The notes under the pieces: model-generated | The model's database searches: none | What the model saw: the letters and a program-made list of their open reading frames with translations, nothing else | Told to the model about the DNA's origin: nothing | Position numbers and translations under genes: made by a program | In this document: in pieces, positions 36,544-44,292 of the stretch | How the letters are laid out: each line of letters begins with the position of its first letter | How positions within the stretch are numbered: position 1 is the first letter of the stretch | DNA from: Streptomyces sp. NBC_00536 | GTDB taxonomy: Bacteria; Actinomycetota; Actinomycetes; Streptomycetales; Streptomycetaceae | Reading direction: 5' to 3' | DNA: 64,000 nucleotides | Assembly (NCBI RefSeq): GCF_036346295.1 | Contig: NZ_CP107819.1 | Location: 2,542,001 to 2,606,000 of the forward strand

Positions 36544-36766
36544 CGGGTCCCCCTTACCTTGTTACGCACGGGTAGCGCGGAATGTGGGGGCATCGTGTCG
36601 CCTGTCGGTACAGAAAACCACCCCCGTGCAGCACCCCTGACCCCCCTCGGCCGCACCCCGACCGGAGCAGCACAACAAGCGATATGTCCGAATTACCCCA
36701 GAAGATACTGATTGCGACCGGTAATCCGCCGGTCTCCTTGCATCAGCGCTCTCGGGAGGACCTGCC

Positions 36767-37804
36767 GTGACCGTCAGTCTTGAGCAGTTGCGCCGCTGCC
36801 ACGTCGCCGTCGACCTCGGGGCCGCCAGGACCCGCGTCTACGTCAAGGGCGCCGGCCTGGTCGTCGACGAGCCCAGCGTCGCAGCGGTGAACACGCGGAC
36901 CGGAGCCCTCATCGCCGTCGGCACCTTCGCCGAACGGATGACCGGCCGCACCCCGGACTACATCCGGGTGGTCCGGCCCGTCTCCGGCGGCACCGTCGTC
37001 GACATCGAGATGGCCCAGCGGATGCTGCGCCACCTCCTCGGCGAAAAGCTGCGGCGCGCCCTGCGCCGCAAGCCCCGGCTGCGCGCCGCCGCCTGCACCC
37101 CGCACGACGCGGACCCGCTGGCCCAGCGGGCGACCGTGGAGACCCTGGTCGGGCTCGGCGCCCGGCGGGTCGAGCTGGTGGACACCCTGATCGCGGCGGC
37201 CGTCGGCTGCGGCCTGCCCGTGGAGCAGCCGACCGCGACGATGATCATGGTGTGCGGGGCCGCGGCGACGCAGGTCGCGGTGCTCTCGCTCGGCTCGATC
37301 GTCACCGCCCAGCGCATCCCGGTGGGCGGCGACGCCATCGACCACGCCGTGGTCCAGCACCTGCGCCACGCGCACGAGCTGATGCTGCCGAGCCAGGCCG
37401 TCCGGCCGCTCCAGCTGGCCCTGCACGGCAACGGCATCACCCCGGACGGCCCGGCCTCCACCCTGATCCACGGCCGTGACGTCGCGACCGGCCTGGCGCG
37501 CTCCGTGCAGGTGGACACGGCGGCGGTGCGCGATGCCATCCACACCCCGCTGACCGCCGTCATGGACGGGATCGGCAAGGTGCTGCGCGACTGCCCGCCC
37601 GACCTGGTCGCCGACCTGACGGACCGGGGGATCATGATGGTGGGTGGCAGCGCCCTGCTGCCCGGCCTGGACCAGATGCTGCGCGACGCCACCGGAATGC
37701 CCGTGCAGATCGCGGAACGGCCGGACGTGTGCGCCGTGCTCGGCCTCGGCGCGATGCTCGAAGGGAAGATCGCCCCCATGGTTCTGAACCCCTTGGCCGA
37801 ATGA
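36767..37804 (+). CDS. mbl: MreB-like actin homologue Mbl
   Basis: 345 residues. Actin-fold ATPase of the MreB/Mbl family: phosphate-1 region VAVDLGAARTRVYVKG, RVVRPVSGGTVVDIEMAQ, phosphate-2 region IMVCGAAATQVAVLSLG, GGDAIDHAVVQHLR, and adenosine region MMVGGSALLPGLDQML. The phosphate-1 and -2 loops deviate from MreB (DLGAART, CGAAATQ instead of DLGTANT, DIGGGTT), as expected for the streptomycete Mbl group, which acts with MreB in spore-wall formation. GTG 36767 follows GGGAGG. Its stop overlaps the next start (ATGA). Confidence 0.85.
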   Translation: MTVSLEQLRRCHVAVDLGAARTRVYVKGAGLVVDEPSVAAVNTRTGALIAVGTFAERMTGRTPDYIRVVRPVSGGTVVDIEMAQRMLRHLLGEKLRRALRRKPRLRAAACTPHDADPLAQRATVETLVGLGARRVELVDTLIAAAVGCGLPVEQPTATMIMVCGAAATQVAVLSLGSIVTAQRIPVGGDAIDHAVVQHLRHAHELMLPSQAVRPLQLALHGNGITPDGPASTLIHGRDVATGLARSVQVDTAAVRDAIHTPLTAVMDGIGKVLRDCPPDLVADLTDRGIMMVGGSALLPGLDQMLRDATGMPVQIAERPDVCAVLGLGAMLEGKIAPMVLNPLAE

Positions 37805-39432
37805 ACCCGACGAGCCGGCGTACGAACCCGACGGGCGGGCTGGCGAACCCGACGGGCCAACCGGCCCGGGCGGGCGGGCCGGAACCGGAAGCGGGCCTCC
37901 CGGTGCTGCTGGAGGCGGTGCTCAGCGTCGGCTCCGACCTGGAGCTGCACGCCACCCTCCAGCACATCGTCGACTCGGCGGCCGAACTGTGCGCGGCGCG
38001 CTACGGAGCGCTCGGGGTCATCGACCCCGAGCACGTCCGGCTCACCGAGCTGTTCACCGCCGGGATGACCGAGGCGGAGCGGAGCGCCATCCCCCGCCTG
38101 CCGGACGGGCGCTCCGGCCTGCTCGGCACGCTCATCAGCGATCCGCGCCCGCTGCTGGTCACCGAGTTGACCAAGGACCCGCGCGCCGCCGGTTTCCCGC
38201 CCGGGCACCCGCCGATGCACACCTTCCTCGGCGTCCCCATCCGGGTGCACACCGAGGTGTTCGGCAACCTCTACCTCACCGAGAAGCACGGCGGCGGCCC
38301 CTTCACCGAGGAGGACCTCGCGCTCGTACGGGTCCTGGCCGCGCAGGCGGGCATAGCGATCGGCAACGCCCGGCTGTACGAGACCGCCCGCCGCCGGGAG
38401 CGCTGGATCGAGGGCGCCGCCGCCGTCACCACCACCCTGCTGGCCGGGCGCCCGGCCGCCGACGCGCTCATGTGCGTGGCCGAACGGGCGCGGATCCTCG
38501 CGGACGCGGCGGCCGGAGTGGTGCTCCAGCCCACCCCCGAGGGCGGCATGGAGATCGTGGCCGCCTCCACCGAGGGAGATCCCGGGGACCTGGTCGGCAC
38601 GGCGATCGCGCCCGGCTCGGCCGTCCTGGAACAGCTGCTGGGCGGCGAGCCCGTCTTCATAGACGATTCGGCGACCGACCCCCGGATGACCACGCACGTC
38701 CGGGTCCGGTTCGGGCCGAGCATGATGCTCCCGTTGCAGAGCGGCGGGCAGCTGATCGGCACGCTGGCGCTGCCCCGGGACCGGGGCGGGAAGCCGTACG
38801 ACGCCGTGGACCGGCTGCTGGCCTCCCAGTTCGCGTCACAGGCCGCGCTGGCGCTCGTCCTCGCGGACGCGCAGTACGACCGCGAGCAGCTGGCCGTCTA
38901 CGAGGACCGCGACCGGATCGCCCGGGACCTGCACGACCTGGTGGTCCAGCGGCTGTTCGCGACCGAGATGATGCTGGAGAGCACCCGGCGCCGCTCCTCC
39001 ACCGCACCGGCCGGGGACACCGTCGGCGAGGAACTGAGCCGGGCCGTGGACGAGCTGGACTCCACCATCCAGGAGGTGCGGACCGCCATCTTCGCCCTCC
39101 AGCAGCCGCCCACCGACGCGCCGACCACCTTCCGGGGCCGGGTGCTGCGCGAGACAGGCGGCGCGGCGGTCCTCCTCGGCTTCCAGCCGTCGGTGCACTT
39201 CACGGGGGCGGTGGACGCGCTGCTCTCGGAGCCGGTGGCGGGCGCCCTGCTGGCCGCCCTGCGCGGAGCGCTGGCGGCGGCGCACCGGCGCAGCGAGGTC
39301 ACGTCGATCGAGGTCGAGATCACAGCGGAGGCCGAGCCCCCGCCGGGGCGGGTGCGCCTGACGGTGACGGACGACGGCCTCGCGGAGTCGGGCACCCGGG
39401 GCACGAAGGTGGACTGGCAGTCGGCGCTGTAG
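37801..39432 (+). CDS. Two-GAF histidine-kinase-like protein with degenerate ATPase domain
   Basis: 543 residues; ATG 37801 overlaps the mbl stop by 4 nt, implying coupled translation. N-terminal NPTG-rich stretch; GAF domain 1 at ~35-195 (LQHIVDSAAELCAARYGALGVID ... FLGVPIRV ... GNLYLTEK); GAF 2 at ~215-365. A HisKA_3 segment follows with His378 in DRIARDLHDLVVQRLF. The ATP-binding domain is ruined: the N-box Asn is absent (LAALRGALAAAHRR) and after LTVTDDG the chain jumps to GTKVDWQSAL, missing the G1/G2 boxes. It should sense a ligand but probably cannot phosphorylate itself. It may act as a partner of another kinase. Confidence 0.88.
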   Translation: MNPTSRRTNPTGGLANPTGQPARAGGPEPEAGLPVLLEAVLSVGSDLELHATLQHIVDSAAELCAARYGALGVIDPEHVRLTELFTAGMTEAERSAIPRLPDGRSGLLGTLISDPRPLLVTELTKDPRAAGFPPGHPPMHTFLGVPIRVHTEVFGNLYLTEKHGGGPFTEEDLALVRVLAAQAGIAIGNARLYETARRRERWIEGAAAVTTTLLAGRPAADALMCVAERARILADAAAGVVLQPTPEGGMEIVAASTEGDPGDLVGTAIAPGSAVLEQLLGGEPVFIDDSATDPRMTTHVRVRFGPSMMLPLQSGGQLIGTLALPRDRGGKPYDAVDRLLASQFASQAALALVLADAQYDREQLAVYEDRDRIARDLHDLVVQRLFATEMMLESTRRRSSTAPAGDTVGEELSRAVDELDSTIQEVRTAIFALQQPPTDAPTTFRGRVLRETGGAAVLLGFQPSVHFTGAVDALLSEPVAGALLAALRGALAAAHRRSEVTSIEVEITAEAEPPPGRVRLTVTDDGLAESGTRGTKVDWQSAL

Positions 39433-39445
39433 CTCGGCCTGTGGT

Positions 39446-39610
39446 CTAGTGCTGTGGCCGGAAAGGTTTGCCGGGTCGCGGTGTCCGGTGCGGTACATCG
39501 CAAGGCGGAGGGCCGCGACTCGTACTGGACGTACCGTCGTGGTCCGACAACGCGGCGAGGTGCCGTGCCGGGCGCCGTGACACGGTGAACCTCCCCGGTC
39601 ACAGCACTAG
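39446..39610. mobile_element. 165-bp MITE-like palindromic element
   Basis: Bounded by inverted ends ctagtgctgtggccgg (left) and ccggtcacagcactag (right), similar over ~24 bp with a few mismatches; the interior is also partly palindromic, so the whole could fold into a long hairpin. CTAG at both edges fits the 4-bp target duplication of some IS5-family elements. It codes for nothing. Its right CTAG supplies the TAG stop of the lrp gene. I recall similar elements in Streptomyces, but no search was made. Confidence 0.72.
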
Positions 39611-40041
39611 TTCGGCCGGGTGGCGGCCCGGAGTGCGATCCGCGTACTGGACTGAGCGACCCCCGCTTCCCCCTTGAGCCTGCGCAGCAAGGCGTCCAGA
39701 GCGGCCGGATCGGCCGCCCGCGCCCGGACGATGTAGTCGTGCGCGCCGGTCACGTGCACCACCTCGGTGATCCCGGGCAGCCGGGTGACCTGCCGCTCGA
39801 ACTCCTCATTGGTGGTGTCGGGGCGCAGCGTGACGTCGATGAAGACGACGAGCCCGCCACGGGTGTCGGCGGCCGGGTCCACGACGGTGGTGAACCCGAG
39901 GATCACCCCGTCGCGGCGCATCCGGCGCACCCGGTCGGCGGTGGCGTTGGCACTGAGCCCGACGCGGACGCCGAGGTCGCGGTACGAGATCCGCGCATCC
40001 TGCTGCAGGACGGCGAGGATCTCCCTGTCGAGGCGGTCCAT
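39607..40041 (-). CDS. Lrp/AsnC family regulator
   Basis: 144 residues. N-terminal helix-turn-helix (LDREILAVLQQDARISYRDLGVRVGLSANATADRVRRM in two parts) and C-terminal RAM ligand domain (GGLVVFIDVTLRP, GITEVVHVTGAHDYIVRARAAD). Divergent from a LysE-type exporter, 69 bp apart; such pairs usually let an amino acid induce its own export. ATG 40041; no Shine-Dalgarno, GAGAAT 6 nt upstream. The last residue is followed by a stop codon inside the terminal CTAG of the adjacent palindromic element. Confidence 0.93.
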   Translation of the reverse strand: MDRLDREILAVLQQDARISYRDLGVRVGLSANATADRVRRMRRDGVILGFTTVVDPAADTRGGLVVFIDVTLRPDTTNEEFERQVTRLPGITEVVHVTGAHDYIVRARAADPAALDALLRRLKGEAGVAQSSTRIALRAATRPN

Positions 40042-40110
40042 CCCGCGATTCTCGCAGCCGGCCCCGGTATCCACCGCCACCCCCGCCCCCCACCCCCAGA
40101 TCCTCCCCCC

Positions 40111-41100
40111 ATGCCCCTACCACCCCTCCTCTCCGACGTACTGCCCCCCGCCCTCTCCGGCGCGGCGGCCGGCCTGGGCGTCGCGATGCCGATGGGCGCG
40201 ATGAGCGTGCTGCTGCTCCAGGAAGCGATGCGCTCGCGCCGCGCGGCCGTCGCGGGGGCCGCGGGCATCGCCGCGGTCGACTTCGCCTACGCCGCCCTGG
40301 CCACGGCGATCGCCCCCTGGATCGCCTCGTCCCTCTCCCCCATCGAAGCCTGGGTCCGCCTCCTGTCCGCCACGATCCTCCTCACCCTCGCCGCCCACGG
40401 CCTGTGGCACCACGCCCATCCCCCGGGCCGGGGCGCATCCCCGAGGCCAGCCCCGGGCCCGCCCCCGGCCCCCGGTTCCGGCGCAGCCGAGGCTGGTGCG
40501 CGCGGCGAAGCCGCCGGGGCCGGGGCGGCATTGGGCTCGTCCCCGGCCGCCCCCGGGCCCGGCGGAGCCGGGTGGGCGGGGTCCCGGGGCGCAGCGCCCG
40601 GGTTCGGGAAGGGGCGGGGTGGGGAAGGCCCCGCAGGGACCGGGACCGGGACCGGGACCGGGAACGGGACCGGGAACGGGACCGGGAACGGGACCGGGAA
40701 CGGGACCGGGAACGGGACCGGGAACGGGACCGGGAACGGGAACGGGAACGGGAACGGGAACGGGAACGGGACCGGGAACGGCGACGCCGCCATGGCCCAC
40801 CGGACGGCCCGAACGGCCTTCGTCCGCTTCATCGGGCTCACCGCCGTGAACCCCACCACCGCCCTCTACTTCGCCGCCCTCACCACCGCCCAGGGCAGCA
40901 CCCACCTCGGCACCGGCCCCGCAGGAGTCGCCTTCGCCGGAGGCGTGCTCCTCGCCAGCCTCCTCTGGCAGCAACTGCTCGCCGCCGTCGGCTCCTTCGC
41001 CGGGAGCCGGATCTCCGATTCCGCCCGCGCCTGGACCTTCCGCCTCGGCTACGGCCTGATCGCGGTCTACGCCGTCAAGATCGCCCTGCCCCTCCCCTGA
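40111..41100 (+). CDS. LysE-family exporter with giant repetitive loop
   Basis: 329 residues; LysE proteins are usually ~200-220. The N-terminal half has three helices (GAAAGLGVAMPMGAMSVLLL, GIAAVDFAYAALATAI, LLSATILLTLAAHGLW) and the C-terminal half three more (FIGLTAVNPTTALYFAAL, FAGGVLLASLLWQQLLAA, FRLGYGLIAVYAVKIALP). Between helices 3 and 4 lies a ~125-residue Gly/Pro/Ala loop ending in 24 Thr-Gly or Asn-Gly pairs (residues 177-224). LysE proteins export amino acids or related metabolites. The frame continues cleanly through the repeat. The start was placed at ATG 40111, 9 nt after a C-rich stretch with no Shine-Dalgarno. Confidence 0.87.
   Translation: MPLPPLLSDVLPPALSGAAAGLGVAMPMGAMSVLLLQEAMRSRRAAVAGAAGIAAVDFAYAALATAIAPWIASSLSPIEAWVRLLSATILLTLAAHGLWHHAHPPGRGASPRPAPGPPPAPGSGAAEAGARGEAAGAGAALGSSPAAPGPGGAGWAGSRGAAPGFGKGRGGEGPAGTGTGTGTGNGTGNGTGNGTGNGTGNGTGNGTGNGNGNGNGNGNGTGNGDAAMAHRTARTAFVRFIGLTAVNPTTALYFAALTTAQGSTHLGTGPAGVAFAGGVLLASLLWQQLLAAVGSFAGSRISDSARAWTFRLGYGLIAVYAVKIALPLP
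40639..40782 (+). repeat. Hexanucleotide minisatellite in the LysE gene
   Basis: 24 consecutive hexamers, mostly accggg and aacggg, first four Thr-Gly, then alternating, then a run of aacggg. All are in frame and read Thr-Gly/Asn-Gly. The copy number is likely to vary between strains without breaking the frame. Confidence 0.95.
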
Positions 41101-41125
41101 GGCACCCCTGAAGTACGCTGGCGCC

Positions 41126-42475
41126 GTGACGACCCGCCTCTCGGCCCGCGCCGCCATCGCCTCCGTCGCCGACCCCGGCAGTTTCGCCGAACTCGCCGCC
41201 CCCGAGCGGGAGTCCCGCCCTGACGGCCCGCTCGGCTGGGACGGTTACGACGACTCCCGCGCCCGCGCGGCCGCCCGGACCGGCGAGCGGGAGTCCGTCG
41301 TCACCGGCACGGCCCGCGTCGGCGGCCGCGAAACCGCCCTGATCTCCTTCGAGTTCGGCTTCCTCGGCGGCTCCCTGGGCGAACGCACCGGCGACCGCCT
41401 CGAAGCCGCCTACGCCCACGCCCGGGCCCACCGCCTCCCCCTCCTCTCCCTGATCGCCACCGGCGGTTCCCGGATGCAGGAGGGCATGCCGGCCCTGACC
41501 CAACTCCAGCGCGTGGCCCGCCAGTCCGCGCTCACCCGGGCCGCCGGGCTCCCGCAGATCGCCGTGCTGCGCGACCCGACCACCGGGGGCGGCTGGGCCA
41601 CGCTCGGCGCGGGCGCGGACATCGTACTGGCGCTGCCCGGCGCGCAGGTCGGTTTCGCGGGGTCCCGGGTGCGTCCGGCGGACGCGGATCCGGCGGCCTA
41701 CACCGCCGAGGGCCAGTACGCCGCCGGGCACGTGGACGCCGTCGTCCCCGCCGGGGATCTCGCCCGGACCGTCGGCGACTGGCTGCGCCTGCTGGGTTCG
41801 CCGCACGCCGGGCCCGCCGATGCCCCGGCCGCGCTGGCGGACGTACCGCCTCCGGCGACCGGGTGGGAGGCGGTGCGCCAGGCCCGTCACCCGGAGCGGC
41901 CGCGCGCCCTCGCGTACCTGGACGCGTACTTCGACCTGCGCCTGCCCCTCTCCGGGGACCGGGCGGGCGGCACGGATCCGGGGATGCTGTGCGGCTTCGG
42001 GCTGCGCGCGGGCCGGGCCGTCGCGTACGCCGCCCAGTGCGGCACCGCCACCCGCCCGGCCGGGTACCGTACAGCCGCCCGCGTCATCCGCCTCGCGGAC
42101 CGGCTCGGGGTGCCGGTGCTGACCCTGATCGACACCCCGGGCGCCGCGAACGACGCGGCGGCCGAGCACGCGGGGGCGGGCGCGGCCATCGCGGACACGT
42201 TCGCCGCGCTGGCCTCGGCCACGGTCCCGGTGACCACCCTGCTGATCGGCGAGGGCGGTTCGGGAGGCGCCCTGGCGCTGGCCGCGCCCGGCAACACCTG
42301 GGTCACCCCGGACAGCTACTTCTCGGTGATCGCGCCGGAGCTGGCCGCGGCCATCCTCAAGCGGCCCGCCGACCAGGCCGCGGCCACCGCGGACCAACTG
42401 CGCCTGCGCCCCCAGGACCTGGTCGACCTGGGCGTGGCCCGCGGCATCGTCCCCGCGAAACCCCCGACCCCATGA
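41126..42475 (+). CDS. Fused acyl-CoA carboxyltransferase (AccD-AccA type)
   Basis: 449 residues. The first half resembles the beta subunit of acetyl-CoA carboxylase carboxyltransferase (SFEFGFLGGSLGERTGDRLEAA, LIATGGSRMQEGMPALTQL, LRDPTTGGGWATLGAGADI) without its zinc finger. The second half resembles the alpha subunit (VLTLIDTPGAANDAAAEH, VPVTTLLIGEGGSGGALALA, LRLRPQDLVDLGVARGIV). It would transfer carboxyl from biotin to an acyl-CoA. No biotin protein or biotin carboxylase lies beside it. GTG 41126 with TACGCT 6 nt upstream and no Shine-Dalgarno: leaderless. Confidence 0.88.
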   Translation: MTTRLSARAAIASVADPGSFAELAAPERESRPDGPLGWDGYDDSRARAAARTGERESVVTGTARVGGRETALISFEFGFLGGSLGERTGDRLEAAYAHARAHRLPLLSLIATGGSRMQEGMPALTQLQRVARQSALTRAAGLPQIAVLRDPTTGGGWATLGAGADIVLALPGAQVGFAGSRVRPADADPAAYTAEGQYAAGHVDAVVPAGDLARTVGDWLRLLGSPHAGPADAPAALADVPPPATGWEAVRQARHPERPRALAYLDAYFDLRLPLSGDRAGGTDPGMLCGFGLRAGRAVAYAAQCGTATRPAGYRTAARVIRLADRLGVPVLTLIDTPGAANDAAAEHAGAGAAIADTFAALASATVPVTTLLIGEGGSGGALALAAPGNTWVTPDSYFSVIAPELAAAILKRPADQAAATADQLRLRPQDLVDLGVARGIVPAKPPTP

Positions 42476-42516
42476 CCCGCACCCGCACCCGCGGCCCGCA
42501 CGACTTCCGGTAGGTA

Positions 42517-42537
42517 CCGCCAGGACCCGCCTGGCGG
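42517..42537 (+). terminator. Hairpin after the carboxyltransferase gene
   Basis: Perfect 8-bp stem ccgccagg / cctggcgg with loop acccg, 41 nt downstream of the stop codon. Confidence 0.6.
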
Positions 42538-42556
42538 CGCTGCACCGGGAGCCCCC

Positions 42557-42913
42557 ATGTCACGCACCGCCCACCACACCCGCCGCCGCAGCACGGCCCG
42601 CCGGAACTCCCCTCCGCTCACCCTCACCATCCACGACCTGCGCTTCAGCGCCCGGCTGCGCGCCGAGGCCGACCGGGCGGGCCGCCGCGTCCGGCCACAG
42701 GCCGTCCGCCGCCGGGCCGTGGTCCGGCGCCTGCCGCGGGTGCTGGGCGACCCCTCGGTGGCCCGCTGGGCCGCCCAGGAGGAACGGCGCGCCCGCGCCC
42801 GGCTGCGTACGGCCGTGCGCGCCGCGGTCCGCACGGCCGGGACCGGCGACGGCGGGCTCGACCCGGACGTCCGCCCGGCCCGCCACCGCCGCGCCGCGCT
42901 CTGGCTCGCGTAA
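42557..42913 (+). CDS. Small Arg-rich hypothetical protein
   Basis: 118 residues, very basic (RRRSTARRN, RRRAVVRRLPR, ERRARARLRTAVRAAVR). GGGAG lies ~6 nt before ATG 42557. No recognised domain; a nucleic-acid contact is conceivable but not shown. Codon use is normal. It could be a spurious frame in GC-rich DNA, though the ribosome site and isolated position favour a real gene. Confidence 0.5.
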   Translation: MSRTAHHTRRRSTARRNSPPLTLTIHDLRFSARLRAEADRAGRRVRPQAVRRRAVVRRLPRVLGDPSVARWAAQEERRARARLRTAVRAAVRTAGTGDGGLDPDVRPARHRRAALWLA

Positions 42914-42940
42914 CGCGGGAGGGTGGCCCCCGTCGGTCCG

Positions 42941-43774
42941 TCACGCCCGGCCGGAGCGGGCGAAGCGGGCCGGGGTGGTTCCCACATGGCGCCCGAAGTG
43001 CCGGGTCAGGTGCGCCTGGTCGTAGAACCCGGCCGCCCGCGCCACCTCCGCCGGAGGCGTCCCCGCGAGCAGCAGCCGCCGCGCCGCCTCGATCCGGCGC
43101 CCGGTCAGATAGGCGTGCGGGGGCAGCCCGTACGCCTGCCGGAAGACGCGGATCAGGTGCGTGGGGTGTACGTGCCCCAGCGCCGCGGTCGCCTCCGCCA
43201 GGGTGATCCCCTCCACGAGCCGCGCGTCGAGGAGTTCGCGCAGCCGTACGGCGACCCCCGCGCCCGGGGGCACGTACGCCGCCCGCTCCCGCCCGGTCAG
43301 CCGCTCCCGCAGCCGCTCGGCGATGAAGGCGAGCCGGGATTCCGCCTCCAGCCGCTCGGCCGTGGGCCCCTCGCGCGCCGCCGCCACCTCCCCCAGCACC
43401 AGGTGCAGCCCGTGCACCCGCTCCCGCAGCACCCCGTCGCGCAGCAGCGGGGCCCCGACGGCGGCTCCGGTCAGGGCGGTGGGCAGGACGCTGGTGCCGA
43501 GGTAGAGCACGCGTTTGCGGAAGCCCGCCTCGGTGACGGTCCGCCCGTCGTGCGCGACCCCGGGCGGCAGCAGGATCACCGTGTCCGGCACGCCGGTCCG
43601 CGACACCCCGACCCCGTGCCGCTCGCGTTCCAGGGCGAAGTCGACGCGGCCGCCGTCGAGGACCATCAGCGTCCAGGTGTCGTGGACGTGGGCGGGGTAG
43701 GCGTGCGCCGTGAACCGGGCGTGGAAGACCTCGGAAATGCCGGGGACCGGCGGATGCCAGGCGTGGACGCTCAC
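42941..43774 (-). CDS. AraC family transcriptional regulator
   Basis: 277 residues from GTG 43774. N-terminal cupin-like effector domain (HARFTAHAYPAHVHDTWTLMVLDGGRVDFALE, given here in full only to its core AHVHDTW) and C-terminal double helix-turn-helix: GITLAEATAALGHVHPTHLIRVFRQ and PPAEVARAAGFYDQAHLTRHFGRHVGTTPARF. Divergent from the small cupin gene 49 bp away, a probable target. TACGTT lies 6 nt upstream of the GTG with no Shine-Dalgarno, so leaderless. Confidence 0.92.
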   Translation of the reverse strand: MSVHAWHPPVPGISEVFHARFTAHAYPAHVHDTWTLMVLDGGRVDFALERERHGVGVSRTGVPDTVILLPPGVAHDGRTVTEAGFRKRVLYLGTSVLPTALTGAAVGAPLLRDGVLRERVHGLHLVLGEVAAAREGPTAERLEAESRLAFIAERLRERLTGRERAAYVPPGAGVAVRLRELLDARLVEGITLAEATAALGHVHPTHLIRVFRQAYGLPPHAYLTGRRIEAARRLLLAGTPPAEVARAAGFYDQAHLTRHFGRHVGTTPARFARSGRA

Positions 43775-43823
43775 GTCAGGAACGTACAAGACCGCTCCCC
43801 CGCCGCCCGGGCAGTCTTCCCCC

Positions 43824-44273
43824 ATGACGACACAGGGCAGTGACAGTTCAGCGAAGTCAACGGAGAACGGCACGGCACGGAAGGCCGACATCGCGGCGAA
43901 GGTCGACATCGCGGCAAAGCTCGCCGCGTTCGACGACCACTGGGCGCCCCGGCGGATCGCCCGCGTCAACGACTACGACATCCGGGCCGTCAAGCTGCTC
44001 GGCTCGTTCGTGTGGCACAGCCACGAGGACACGGACGAGCTGTTCCTCGTGGTGAGCGGCACCCTGACGATCCGCCTGCGGGACGTGGCGGGGGCGGGCA
44101 CCGGGGAGAGCGCGGTGGTGCTCGGTCCCGGCGAGCTGTACGTCGTACCGCGCGGGGTGGAGCACTGCCCGGTGGCCGAGGAGGAGGTCTCGGCCGTGCT
44201 CTTCGAGCCCACCGTCACGGTCAACACGGGCAGCACGGGCGGCGACCGCACCCGCCGGCCGCTGGAGGCCTAG
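43824..44273 (+). CDS. Small cupin protein
   Basis: 149 residues from ATG 43824. Single cupin barrel with the metal site HSHEDTDELFLVVSGTLTIRL and VVPRGVEHCPVAEEE. The N-terminus contains a near-repeat (ADIAAKVDIAAKLAAF). Family members are dioxygenases, isomerases or binding proteins; no specific substrate is evident. CAGTCT (43812-43817) ends 6 nt before the ATG; no Shine-Dalgarno. Probably regulated by the divergent AraC protein. Confidence 0.88.
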   Translation: MTTQGSDSSAKSTENGTARKADIAAKVDIAAKLAAFDDHWAPRRIARVNDYDIRAVKLLGSFVWHSHEDTDELFLVVSGTLTIRLRDVAGAGTGESAVVLGPGELYVVPRGVEHCPVAEEEVSAVLFEPTVTVNTGSTGGDRTRRPLEA

Positions 44274-44292
44274 GGGGTGACTCCTTCGGGTC

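Noticed and set aside
40639..40782. Possible CRISPR array
   Set aside because: Contiguous 6-bp units with no spacers, coding in frame within LysE.
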